From NCBI GenBank assembly GCA_022574115.1, contig JACZSS010000101.1:1-7927 (forward strand): a stretch of 7,927 nucleotides of DNA, in the 5' to 3' direction. The position numbers and the translations under genes were made by a program. This document shows positions 1 through 4,505 of this stretch, piece after piece. Source of the stretch: Candidatus Heimdallarchaeota archaeon (GTDB taxonomy: Archaea; Asgardarchaeota; Heimdallarchaeia; Heimdallarchaeales; Kariarchaeaceae). The notes below the pieces were generated by a model that was given only the letters and a program-made list of their open reading frames with translations, made no database searches and was not told where the DNA came from. Each line of letters begins with the position of its first letter. Position 1 is the stretch's first letter.

Positions 1-237
1 TTGGCCGGACCTCTGGTCAGCATTATCGTGGCGACCCACAATCAGGCCGAGTATCTGCCCCAGTGTCTGGAAAGTCTCTTTGACCAAACGATGCCACGCT
101 CGAGCTACGAGATTGTTTTAGTTAACGACGGAGATGTCAGCGTTAAAACAGGAGATGTCAAACTGGAGACCGGCGATGTAGTGGTATCACCGACGCAAAT
201 TGTGAACCTGAATGATATTTTCCAACTTCACGTTTGA
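1..237 (+). CDS. Glycosyltransferase family 2, N-terminal fragment (partial, likely chimeric)
   Basis: The first 43 or so residues read as the start of a GT-A fold family 2 glycosyltransferase: beta-strand VSIIVATHN, then the EYLPQCLESLFDQT helix, then YEIVLVNDG, where the DG would begin the nucleotide-sugar binding loop. The expected STD continuation is replaced by a short repeat (GDVSVKT, GDVKLET, GDVVVSP) and then by unrelated residues up to a stop, so the catalytic domain is missing. The frame is open at base 1, so the true start may lie outside; TTG at base 1 is only the first possible codon. The coding part is clearly GC-richer than the rest of the window. I infer a fragment from another genome or region joined here, not a working 78-residue protein. 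Confidence 0.5.
   Translation: MAGPLVSIIVATHNQAEYLPQCLESLFDQTMPRSSYEIVLVNDGDVSVKTGDVKLETGDVVVSPTQIVNLNDIFQLHV
130..192 (+). repeat. 21-bp imperfect tandem repeat, three copies
   Basis: Three units start at 130, 151 and 172. Each opens with a GGAGATGTCA-like core (the third is GGCGATGTAG). In the plus frame of the fragment above they encode a seven-residue repeat beginning GDV. The repeat sits exactly where the glycosyltransferase homology stops and just before the GC content falls, so it marks or lies beside a sequence junction. Confidence 0.7.
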
Positions 238-580
238 ATAGAGCAAAATTAAATTCAAGATTCGGGTCATTGTGATCTAATTCCTCCAGTATTTTTTTTC
301 CCCAATTCAGGATAAAATCAATCCCATCTGTTAAATCAAACTGGTTCGAAGCTTCTAGCCAAACTCCCAATACTCCAATTTTGTCAAATTGAGACAAATG
401 GGGTTTTGTCATCATTTCGTCAAGGTAAACCAGAACTTCATCTTTTCGACCAAGTCGAATCAAGGACCTAATCCAGACCATTTGCTCAGTCATATTTCTG
501 CGCTTTGATAATATCAATCTGTCGTGGAGTAATTGGTATTCACCTTTATGAAATTGTAATGCCCATTCTCCACTAAGCAA
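158..580 (-). CDS. Helical TPR-like protein, N-terminal part (truncated at junction)
   Basis: This 140-codon minus-strand frame has the AT-rich codon use of the other archaeal genes for about its first 120 residues. These are rich in amphipathic helices with TPR-like patterns (GEWALQFHKGEY near residue 4, WIRSLIRLGRKDEVLVYLDE near 36, LILNWGKKILEEL-type helix near 90-101). The last 15-20 residues lie in the GC-richer foreign segment and are probably not native, so the real gene continued beyond the junction near 195-215. The only start is TTG at 580, directly preceded by an in-frame TAA and without a good Shine-Dalgarno site; the next in-frame ATG is codon 30. A scaffold role, as in other TPR proteins, is all that could be guessed; no specific function is assigned. 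Confidence 0.5.
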   Translation of the reverse strand: MLSGEWALQFHKGEYQLLHDRLILSKRRNMTEQMVWIRSLIRLGRKDEVLVYLDEMMTKPHLSQFDKIGVLGVWLEASNQFDLTDGIDFILNWGKKILEELDHNDPNLEFNFALFKREVGKYHSGSQFASVIPLHRRSPV

Positions 581-688
581 CCTATGTTATTGATACGGAA
601 TGCTGATATTTGAATTACTAGTCCACGGATTTATTTTATGCTTTAATTATTAGTTAAAAAATGAATGAGAGTTTTTCAAGTCCAGCCA

Positions 689-707
689 TCAGCGGGATCG
701 CCACTGA
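689..707 (+). other. Short GC-rich hairpin
   Basis: TCAG (689-692) pairs with CTGA (704-707), then after one C/A mismatch GG pairs with CC around a five-base GATCG loop. It lies in the only GC-rich patch of the gap (about 681-712). Function unknown. Confidence 0.3.
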
Positions 708-803
708 CCTGACTAGACATTCTAAATGCTAAAAGCAGCAATGGTACAAGTTTTATTAAGAGGGTTCCAAGTTTGTGTTTTATGTTCATTATTTTCACAT
801 TAT

Positions 804-829
804 GAGCTTAATCTCACGAGATTAGGCTT
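804..829 (+). other. Strong 12-bp hairpin
   Basis: Bases 804-815 pair with 818-829: ten Watson-Crick pairs and two G-T wobbles around an AC centre, which as RNA would open to a CACG tetraloop. The core TAATCTC/GAGATTA is perfect. No U-tract follows on the plus strand. It could be part of a structured RNA or an operator. Confidence 0.55.
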
Positions 830-834
830 CCCAC

Positions 835-847
835 ACTTATTATAAGT
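835..847 (+). other. Perfect 6-bp palindrome next to the 804-829 hairpin
   Basis: ACTTAT (835-840) and ATAAGT (842-847) flank a single T. It starts six bases after the preceding hairpin, so the two could stack if transcribed. As DNA it is a symmetric site of a kind bound by dimeric regulators. Confidence 0.4.
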
Positions 848-863
848 CTGTGTACTACTAGGA

Positions 864-871
864 TTTATAAA
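864..871 (+). promoter_or_regulatory. Candidate archaeal TATA box
   Basis: TTTATAAA at 864-871 is a near-ideal archaeal TATA element. Transcription from it on the plus strand would begin near 893-897 and run through the stem-loops at 931-1006 towards aIF1, giving aIF1 a long leader of about 210 bases. The element is almost symmetric, so direction is not certain. Confidence 0.4.
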
Positions 872-907
872 AGCTTCAACAGGTTTTGTCATAATTCTGA
901 AATACAA

Positions 908-991
908 TTGAAATCAAAGGCAAATATCGTATCAGTCTTAGTTTCTGACGAAGGACTATTCTTCTTAGACTGGTTTGAAAGCGTTAACTGA
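908..991 (+). CDS. Possible 27-residue ORF or gene remnant
   Basis: The frame is open from 812 to the TGA at 989-991 but has no ATG or GTG; TTG at 908 is the first plausible start, about 12 bases after the transcription start predicted from the 864 TATA box. The residues (including IVSVLVSDEGLFFLDWFES) look protein-like, with a hydrophobic strand and a turn. No family is recognised and no Shine-Dalgarno site is clear. It overlaps the 931-974 stem-loop, so either the RNA or the ORF reading may be wrong. It could also be a decayed gene piece. Confidence 0.2.
   Translation: MKSKANIVSVLVSDEGLFFLDWFESVN
931..974 (+). other. 11-bp stem-loop with 22-base loop
   Basis: Bases 931-941 pair with 964-974 (core CAGTCT/AGACTG), with one T/T mismatch and one wobble, around a 22-base loop. 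It lies between the candidate promoter at 864 and the aIF1 gene. Confidence 0.45.
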
Positions 992-1006
992 TAGTATCAG
1001 ATTAAC
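983..1006 (+). other. 24-base near-perfect palindrome (11-bp arms)
   Basis: GTTAA-CTGATA (983-993) is mirrored by TATCAG and TTAAC (995-1006) around one G, with a single bulged A at 1001. It lies about 100 bases before the aIF1 reading frame. As DNA it is a candidate operator; as RNA it would form a stable hairpin in a leader. Confidence 0.5.
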
Positions 1007-1035
1007 AGAATATTATTCGGTCGTTCGATAAAGGT

Positions 1036-1043
1036 TTTATATC
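1036..1043 (+). promoter_or_regulatory. Candidate TATA box for aIF1
   Basis: TTTATATC at 1036-1043 would place a transcription start near 1066-1070, some 35 bases before the aIF1 frame and 20 bases before its Shine-Dalgarno motif (AAGGAG, 1086-1091). The palindrome at 983-1006 lies just upstream, where an activator or repressor could act. Confidence 0.35.
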
Positions 1044-1085
1044 AGCAAGACTATTATGAGTCAGTTTAAATCAAAATAAACGATT

Positions 1086-1091
1086 AAGGAG
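1086..1091 (+). promoter_or_regulatory. Shine-Dalgarno site deciding the aIF1 start
   Basis: AAGGAG at 1086-1091 is the only good ribosome-binding motif before aIF1. Its spacing fits an ATA start at 1104 (12 bases) and fits poorly with ATG 1111 (19 bases) or ATG 1152 (60 bases). Confidence 0.5.
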
Positions 1092-1103
1092 TTAAGATAA
1101 AAA

Positions 1104-1433
1104 ATATTTGATGACGAATTAGTAGAGAGCTGCTCAACATGCGGATTAGATATGGATTTATGTATATGCGAAGAAGTTGCTAAGACAGAAACCAGATTAA
1201 AGGTAGAGTTACAAAGACGTAAGTTTGGTAAACCATACACTGTAATTCGAGGATTAGATCCTAAAGAATTTAACCTCAAAGAGATGGCTGTTATCCTGAA
1301 AACGAAACTGGCTTGCGGTGGAACTGTGAAAGGTGACACCATTGAATTACAGGGTAATCATGAATACCGAATTATCCCGTTATTGGAGAAAATGGGATTT
1401 GAAAGCGATTCAATCGACGTGTTGAAACGATAA
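1104..1433 (+). CDS. Translation initiation factor aIF1 (SUI1/eIF1 family), non-canonical start
   Basis: This is archaeal aIF1, which binds the small ribosomal subunit near the P site and checks start codon and initiator tRNA pairing. The SUI1 domain is clear: RRKFGKPYTVIRGLD, then LKEMAVILKTKLACGG, then the GNHEYRIIPLLEKMGF tail. Ahead of it is the archaeal zinc motif C-x2-CGL-x4-C-x-C (C10, C13, C20, C22 from codon 1104). The first in-frame ATG (1152) would cut off half of that motif. The open frame goes back only to a TAA at 1098-1100, and between them there is no ATG, GTG or TTG. AAGGAG at 1086-1091 is about 12 bases before an ATA at 1104, my preferred start (109 residues). Alternatively one base is missing: a single extra T near 1119 would join the ATG at 1111 to this frame. 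Confidence 0.85.
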   Translation: MFDDELVESCSTCGLDMDLCICEEVAKTETRLKVELQRRKFGKPYTVIRGLDPKEFNLKEMAVILKTKLACGGTVKGDTIELQGNHEYRIIPLLEKMGFESDSIDVLKR

Positions 1434-1705
1434 CAATGCTTAACGAATCTCAATAAAGCACATTGAGATCACATTAGATTAACCAAATAACGAATCATTT
1501 GCGTGTAGTGGAACTTCCAGCTTTAGATATTAATTGATTCTCTTTAAGAAAAGATTGAAGTATATTCAGCTGGATTGTTCACAACTAACTGCTCTTATAG
1601 TGGTGTGAGCATTGAAGATAGGTGAAGTGGTTAACAGTTAAAGATCCTGACAAGTCAATTCTTAAGCTTTCTAACCAACTTACAAGATAGAAGGAGACGT
1701 TTAAT
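1434..1705. other. Intergenic region between aIF1 and rpo12
   Basis: These 272 bases hold no ORF I would defend and no tRNA. Just after aIF1 there is a perfect hairpin (1447-1469), and TATA-like AGTATATTC lies near 1559-1567. The Shine-Dalgarno site of the next gene closes the region. Confidence 0.4.
1447..1469 (+). terminator. Hairpin after aIF1, possible 3' end signal
   Basis: ATCTCAAT (1447-1454) and ATTGAGAT (1462-1469) are perfect 8-bp arms around the seven-base loop AAAGCAC, starting 13 bases after the aIF1 stop. Archaeal termination normally needs a T-tract and none is strong here, so mRNA 3' end stabilisation is as likely. Confidence 0.35.
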
Positions 1706-1852
1706 ATGACAAATTACAATTGCATAAAATGTGGACATACGATGAATCCCAATGAAATACTTTCTGGTTCACGAGTCAGATGTGTTCAATGTGGCTATAG
1801 AACACTAAAAAAATCCAGACCAGACGTTATTAGAAAAGTTAAAGCTAGATAG
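1706..1852 (+). CDS. rpoP: DNA-directed RNA polymerase subunit Rpo12 (RpoP, RPB12 homologue)
   Basis: This 48-residue protein is the small zinc-ribbon subunit of archaeal RNA polymerase, equivalent to eukaryotic RPB12, which bridges the Rpo3/Rpo10 platform and the large subunits. It has both zinc knuckles, C6-x2-C9 followed by G and C26-x2-C29 followed by GYR, and the conserved tail with RP, V and basic residues ending VKAR. The length is typical for the family. ATG at 1706 is preceded by a strong AAGGAG (1691-1696). It lies between aIF1 and a membrane protein on the same strand, but gaps of 272 and 83 bases suggest separate promoters. Nothing appears damaged. Confidence 0.93.
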   Translation: MTNYNCIKCGHTMNPNEILSGSRVRCVQCGYRTLKKSRPDVIRKVKAR

Positions 1853-1898
1853 TTGCTGTTACAGCCAATAAATAATGTGGAAAGGTGAAATAGTAGAT

Positions 1899-1906
1899 TT
1901 TAAATA
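1899..1906 (+). promoter_or_regulatory. Candidate TATA box for the membrane protein
   Basis: TTTAAATA around 1899-1906 would start transcription near 1928-1932, only a few bases before the GTG at 1936. That would give an almost leaderless mRNA, consistent with the lack of a Shine-Dalgarno site there. Confidence 0.4.
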
Positions 1907-1935
1907 GCTTTAAGAGAATGCTAGCTTGACGATAC

Positions 1936-2457
1936 GTGGGTAATAAGCGAAAACCGAAGATCGAGAAATCCCCTCTCGCCTACTCAATGGATCGAGCAAA
2001 TGAGCCCCACAAGGTGGTAAGATATGATGAACTTACCCTAGTTTCACATGGTTCTGTTCATAATACTAAACCCCAAGTACACGTTCAAGACAAAGATTTC
2101 GCACCAAAATTCTATGATTTTGAGAAAGGTGAGAAATTCAGACAACTTATCACGCCAGACAAAACTGAACTTTACCTAATTCTTGGGGCCGTCATAGCCA
2201 CTTATTTTCTTGCGAGATGGATGAGACTTGATTTTGTACATCCAGCAACAATTATTTTTGTTGGGATCATTAGTTTTACATTTTTTTGCACCAGATGGGG
2301 GTACATGGGTGTTGGCCATTTTAACGCCAGAGTGAGACAACTCAGAGAAGAAGTTGTTAAAAGTGGTCGGCCTAAGATTGATTTCAAGATTTTTGGATTT
2401 GTTGCAAGTTTCCTCTTCATAATAGGTGGAACAGTCTTGCTGTACCTGTTCTATTAA
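1936..2457 (+). CDS. Three-helix membrane protein of unknown function
   Basis: I do not recognise a family. The 173-residue product has a polar, basic N-terminal part of about 75 residues predicted to be cytoplasmic, then hydrophobic helices at about 78-95 and 103-119, a charged loop (about 128-150, with FNARVRQLREEVVKSGRPK), and a third helix at about 152-172 reaching the C-terminus. There is no signal peptide. The start is GTG (1936), which fits the candidate TATA box at 1899; no other early ATG gives a better N-terminus. It ends 21 bases from the convergent JAMM gene. Codon use matches the neighbours, and the intact length and clear topology support a real gene. Confidence 0.75.
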   Translation: MGNKRKPKIEKSPLAYSMDRANEPHKVVRYDELTLVSHGSVHNTKPQVHVQDKDFAPKFYDFEKGEKFRQLITPDKTELYLILGAVIATYFLARWMRLDFVHPATIIFVGIISFTFFCTRWGYMGVGHFNARVRQLREEVVKSGRPKIDFKIFGFVASFLFIIGGTVLLYLFY

Positions 2458-2478
2458 ATAGGCTATAGCTAATGTTAC

Positions 2479-3123
2479 TCAAACGATCATACTAACAATT
2501 TTAACGAATCGCTTGTAATCGTCTTCCGTTGTCACTTTGATCTCGTTCGGAATTTTCGAAGTGAAATCTGATTTGGAAACAAACGCTGCAGGATTCAGTT
2601 CGAGATTCTTAAATTTCCCTCCCTGCCAAGGACCATCGATCCACAGTTTCATTCGAAAAGAACTTGTTTCCGTTTTTGATCGATCTGTGAAAAACTCTAT
2701 TAGTCGAGACCTCTTAGACTGAGGAAGTTTCATTTTGGAACCTACCACAATCGATACGGTGAATCCGATTTCTTTCACAAATAATTTTACCTGTTCTAAA
2801 TCAGTTGCAGACAAGAATAGGCCCATTGAATTGTGGGAATGTATCAAACCGACGAGTCGTTTTCCTTTTGTTCGACCATTTTTAATATGATAATACATAG
2901 ATTCATTTCTCAAGCTTGCTCGTGTAGCATTATTTAACCAACTGTTAACCGCAACCTTGCTCACGACTTGTTTTTGTAATAAAATATCAGTTATCCTCAA
3001 GCTGTTTTCGTGATGCTGACCAAATAAGTCTGCGTACCATTCGTATCCTTGACTTAGATTCTCGAGCATTCTCGCAGTAAGAACAACTTTAGAATCGATA
3101 ATCAGATTAGGGAATGTCACCAC
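2479..3123 (-). CDS. JAMM/MPN (JAB) domain metallopeptidase, possible deconjugase
   Basis: The 214-residue protein carries a full JAMM zinc motif: H95-S96-H97, seven residues, S105, two residues, D108 (HSHNSMGLFLSATD). E28 in YEWYADLFG is the likely catalytic glutamate. This family removes ubiquitin or ubiquitin-like modifiers (Rpn11, AMSH, CSN5, Cap3) or trims modifier precursors; its motif context resembles the prokaryotic JAB group more than RadC. Residues 1-130 form the MPN fold; the C-terminal 85 residues are unassigned and include a WIDGPWQGGKFKN segment. The start is GTG at 3123, with a second GTG directly after it. A TATTTAA element 20-odd bases upstream suggests a leaderless mRNA. 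It is divergent from the SWIM/E2-like gene across 155 bases, which suggests paired function. The target modifier is unknown. Confidence 0.8.
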   Translation of the reverse strand: MVTFPNLIIDSKVVLTARMLENLSQGYEWYADLFGQHHENSLRITDILLQKQVVSKVAVNSWLNNATRASLRNESMYYHIKNGRTKGKRLVGLIHSHNSMGLFLSATDLEQVKLFVKEIGFTVSIVVGSKMKLPQSKRSRLIEFFTDRSKTETSSFRMKLWIDGPWQGGKFKNLELNPAAFVSKSDFTSKIPNEIKVTTEDDYKRFVKIVSMIV

Positions 3124-3141
3124 TGATCTTTTGATAATTGT

Positions 3142-3149
3142 CTTAAATA
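3142..3149 (-). promoter_or_regulatory. Candidate TATA box for the JAMM gene
   Basis: On the minus strand TATTTAAG lies at about 3142-3149. A start 25-26 bases downstream falls at about 3120-3123, on the GTG itself, so the message would be leaderless. Confidence 0.4.
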
Positions 3150-3214
3150 CTGCTGATGACGATTCATTTCAAGTCGATCGATTAATCTGAAGTCAAATTT
3201 ATCTGTTAATTTGT

Positions 3215-3240
3215 TTCAGCACTTTATTAATAATGCTGAA
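3215..3240. promoter_or_regulatory. 26-bp palindrome in the divergent promoter region
   Basis: TTCAGCA (3215-3221) is mirrored by TGCTGAA (3234-3240), and between them TTATTAATAA (3224-3233) is itself a perfect palindrome; only CT at 3222-3223 breaks the symmetry. The AT core can serve as a TATA element (TTTATTAA, 3223-3230) for the plus-strand gene starting at 3279. A dimeric regulator bound here would compete with TBP and could control the divergent pair. Confidence 0.5.
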
Positions 3241-3278
3241 TATTACGTTCGATACTGATACAGCCTGATTATAAACCA

Positions 3279-3584
3279 ATGGTAAAACAACAAGTCACCG
3301 TATTTATTGATGGGGAAGAATTACCCCCATATCATGTCAATGAGAATTTATTAAACAACACCAATCTTGGCGAATTTTTGGAAAATATGCCATATCAAAA
3401 TGCTATGCTCGTCAATGCAACTCAAGGAAAGAGAGTGGCGTTGAATGGACGAGAAGTAGAGGTACGAGATTGGTACACCACTACACTAGCTGGTGAGGAA
3501 TGGACAATATGTGAGAAAACATCAATACATTTGTGGATGTGGAGACTGGATCAAGAGACGTCAAAAGCTGCGTGCCCCATATGA
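3279..3584 (+). CDS. Segment 1 of the interrupted gene: N-terminal domain
   Basis: As sequenced, this frame gives a 101-residue product from ATG 3279. Its first 80 residues are probably genuine. The last 20 or so (after EWTICEK) are out of frame with the SWIM motif read in the next segment, so the stop at 3582-3584 is an effect of the frameshift. No Shine-Dalgarno site is present; TTATAAA lies directly upstream at 3269-3275. Confidence 0.55.
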   Translation: MVKQQVTVFIDGEELPPYHVNENLLNNTNLGEFLENMPYQNAMLVNATQGKRVALNGREVEVRDWYTTTLAGEEWTICEKTSIHLWMWRLDQETSKAACPI

Positions 3585-4441
3585 TCAATGCAAACACATA
3601 GATGCATTGGTCAGAGATTTCATCCGTACCAATCAAATTGTTGCTGGTGATCAGGTATTTGGTCGAATTGCTCAGATAAACCGAATAACGGAAGCTGAAT
3701 TTGATGGTTATCAACCGTTTAAAATAGCCCTGTGTACTTGGTCGGGGGACTCTACTATCTTATCATCATATAATTAAAATCCCTGCTGGATCAATTCCAA
3801 TTAACATCCAAGATGAAAGAGGATATGAATATTGTGTGGGATATCTTAAAGACAAAGCCGCCTATATAGCGCTTAATGGGAGGGATTTCGACCGATTTAA
3901 TCATACAGAATTTTTCAATGTAATTTCCAATCGAAGTTTCACTCCGAAAGAGAGTGAAATTATGTTACAGATGGAGGAACAGAGAAATAGAATGGAGAAA
4001 AATTTTGGACTGAATGTCACAAATGAAAGTTTCGTTTTTGATAGAGAATTCAACAATCAGGATAAAGCTCAATTGAACCTATTAGTTCGGAGTGGAACGA
4101 TAGATGGGTATCAGTTGGTTGGGACATCAATTGTCTTAAAACTTTCAAATCGAGAAATCAGAATTAACAACCGGACAGCATGGAACGGAGATTATTTAGT
4201 TATTGTTGGTAAATTCCCAACATTCTCGATCATGGGTAAAAATATCCAGGGAAGTAATTACTATCAAGATAATACTACGCACCCCGATGTATCGTCAGAT
4301 GGTCTGCCTTGTCTTTCGAGTTATAATGATTTATTAGTCCGCTCAATTCAAGATAGGCAATGGCTTATTTTTGCGACGGCTGTTGCAGATTTTTTGTCCC
4401 AATATAATCCTAGTAGTCCCTATATCCGAATTTCTGCCTAG
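3279..4441 (+). CDS. SWIM zinc-finger / E2-like (UBC-fold) protein, interrupted by two frameshifts
   Basis: Three consecutive plus-strand reading frames form one 386-residue protein if one A is removed from the A4 run at 3516-3519 and one G from the G5 run at 3744-3748. Residues 1-75 resemble a beta-grasp (strands VTVFIDG and AMLVNATQGKRVAL around a short helix). Residues 74-110 are a SWIM zinc finger: EWTICEKHQYI, then C85-G-C87, then C104-K-H106. Residues 110-220 are unassigned. Residues 223-242 are a charged helix, and residues 275-386 resemble an E2 ubiquitin-conjugating fold with H334-P-D, then the candidate catalytic C344 in DGLPCLSS, and a closing YNPSSPY. E2 enzymes carry modifiers as thioesters; SWIM fingers bind DNA or proteins and occur in some ubiquitin ligases. 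Divergent from the JAMM gene. E2 assignment is from motifs only; the frameshifts may be errors, decay or programmed. Confidence 0.6.
3493..3777 (+). CDS. Segment 2 of the interrupted gene: SWIM zinc finger and linker
   Basis: This frame carries CGCGDW...CKHIDAL, the C-x-C-x(n)-C-x-H signature of SWIM domains (codons at 3532, 3538, 3589 and 3595), and a linker up to about residue 155 of the joined protein. A GTG at 3493 could start it alone, but that would remove the first strand of the SWIM domain, which fits better in the previous frame. Its last residues after TWSG are out of frame. Confidence 0.55.
   Translation: MRNGQYVRKHQYICGCGDWIKRRQKLRAPYDQCKHIDALVRDFIRTNQIVAGDQVFGRIAQINRITEAEFDGYQPFKIALCTWSGDSTILSSYN
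3749..4441 (+). CDS. Segment 3 of the interrupted gene: E2-like domain
   Basis: After the G5 run the frame reads TLLSYHHIIKIPAGSIP and continues without a break to the TAG at 4439. Its first possible lone start is GTG at 3836, which has no clear ribosome-binding site, so I read it as a continuation of segment 2. It carries the HPD (codon 4280) and candidate active-site Cys (codon 4310). Confidence 0.6.
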   Translation, partial: TLLSYHHIIKIPAGSIPINIQDERGYEYCVGYLKDKAAYIALNGRDFDRFNHTEFFNVISNRSFTPKESEIMLQMEEQRNRMEKNFGLNVTNESFVFDREFNNQDKAQLNLLVRSGTIDGYQLVGTSIVLKLSNREIRINNRTAWNGDYLVIVGKFPTFSIMGKNIQGSNYYQDNTTHPDVSSDGLPCLSSYNDLLVRSIQDRQWLIFATAVADFLSQYNPSSPYIRISA

Positions 4442-4505
4442 ACCTAAACCGCAAATCTCATTCAGGACCTGTAGTCTTGCGTTAGCTGAAAATTGAGTTT
4501 ATGTA

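Larger units (their letters stand above)
581..1103. other. Long gene-poor region rich in inverted repeats
   Basis: No convincing protein gene is visible on either strand over these 520 bases. Stops are frequent in all frames apart from a small open stretch at 812-991. The region contains a short GC-rich island near 681-712, four clear inverted repeats between 804 and 1006, and TATA-like sequences at 864-871 and 1036-1043. I saw no tRNA, 5S, SRP or RNase P RNA signature. It may hold an unrecognised structured RNA, aIF1 control elements or decayed gene sequence. Confidence 0.5.

Noticed and set aside
581..1103. tRNA, 5S, SRP or RNase P RNA gene in the spacer
   Set aside because: No T-loop, acceptor stem pairing or conserved cores of these RNAs could be found by eye despite the many hairpins.
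1061..1342. 93-codon minus-strand ORF opposite aIF1
   Set aside because: It lies over the well-supported SUI1 coding region on the other strand and shows no protein family features.
1855..1865. GCTG/CAGC mini-hairpin after rpo12 as a terminator
   Set aside because: Only four base pairs around a three-base loop and no T-tract; too weak to call.
2202..2420. Minus-strand ORF inside the membrane protein gene
   Set aside because: It is the reverse of a convincing membrane protein and has no start signal or recognisable motif.
2479..3123. Reading the JAMM protein as RadC (DNA repair)
   Set aside because: The MPN motif context (HSHNSMGLFLSATD) resembles JAB peptidases, and the neighbour is an E2-like gene; the helix-hairpin-helix part of RadC is absent.
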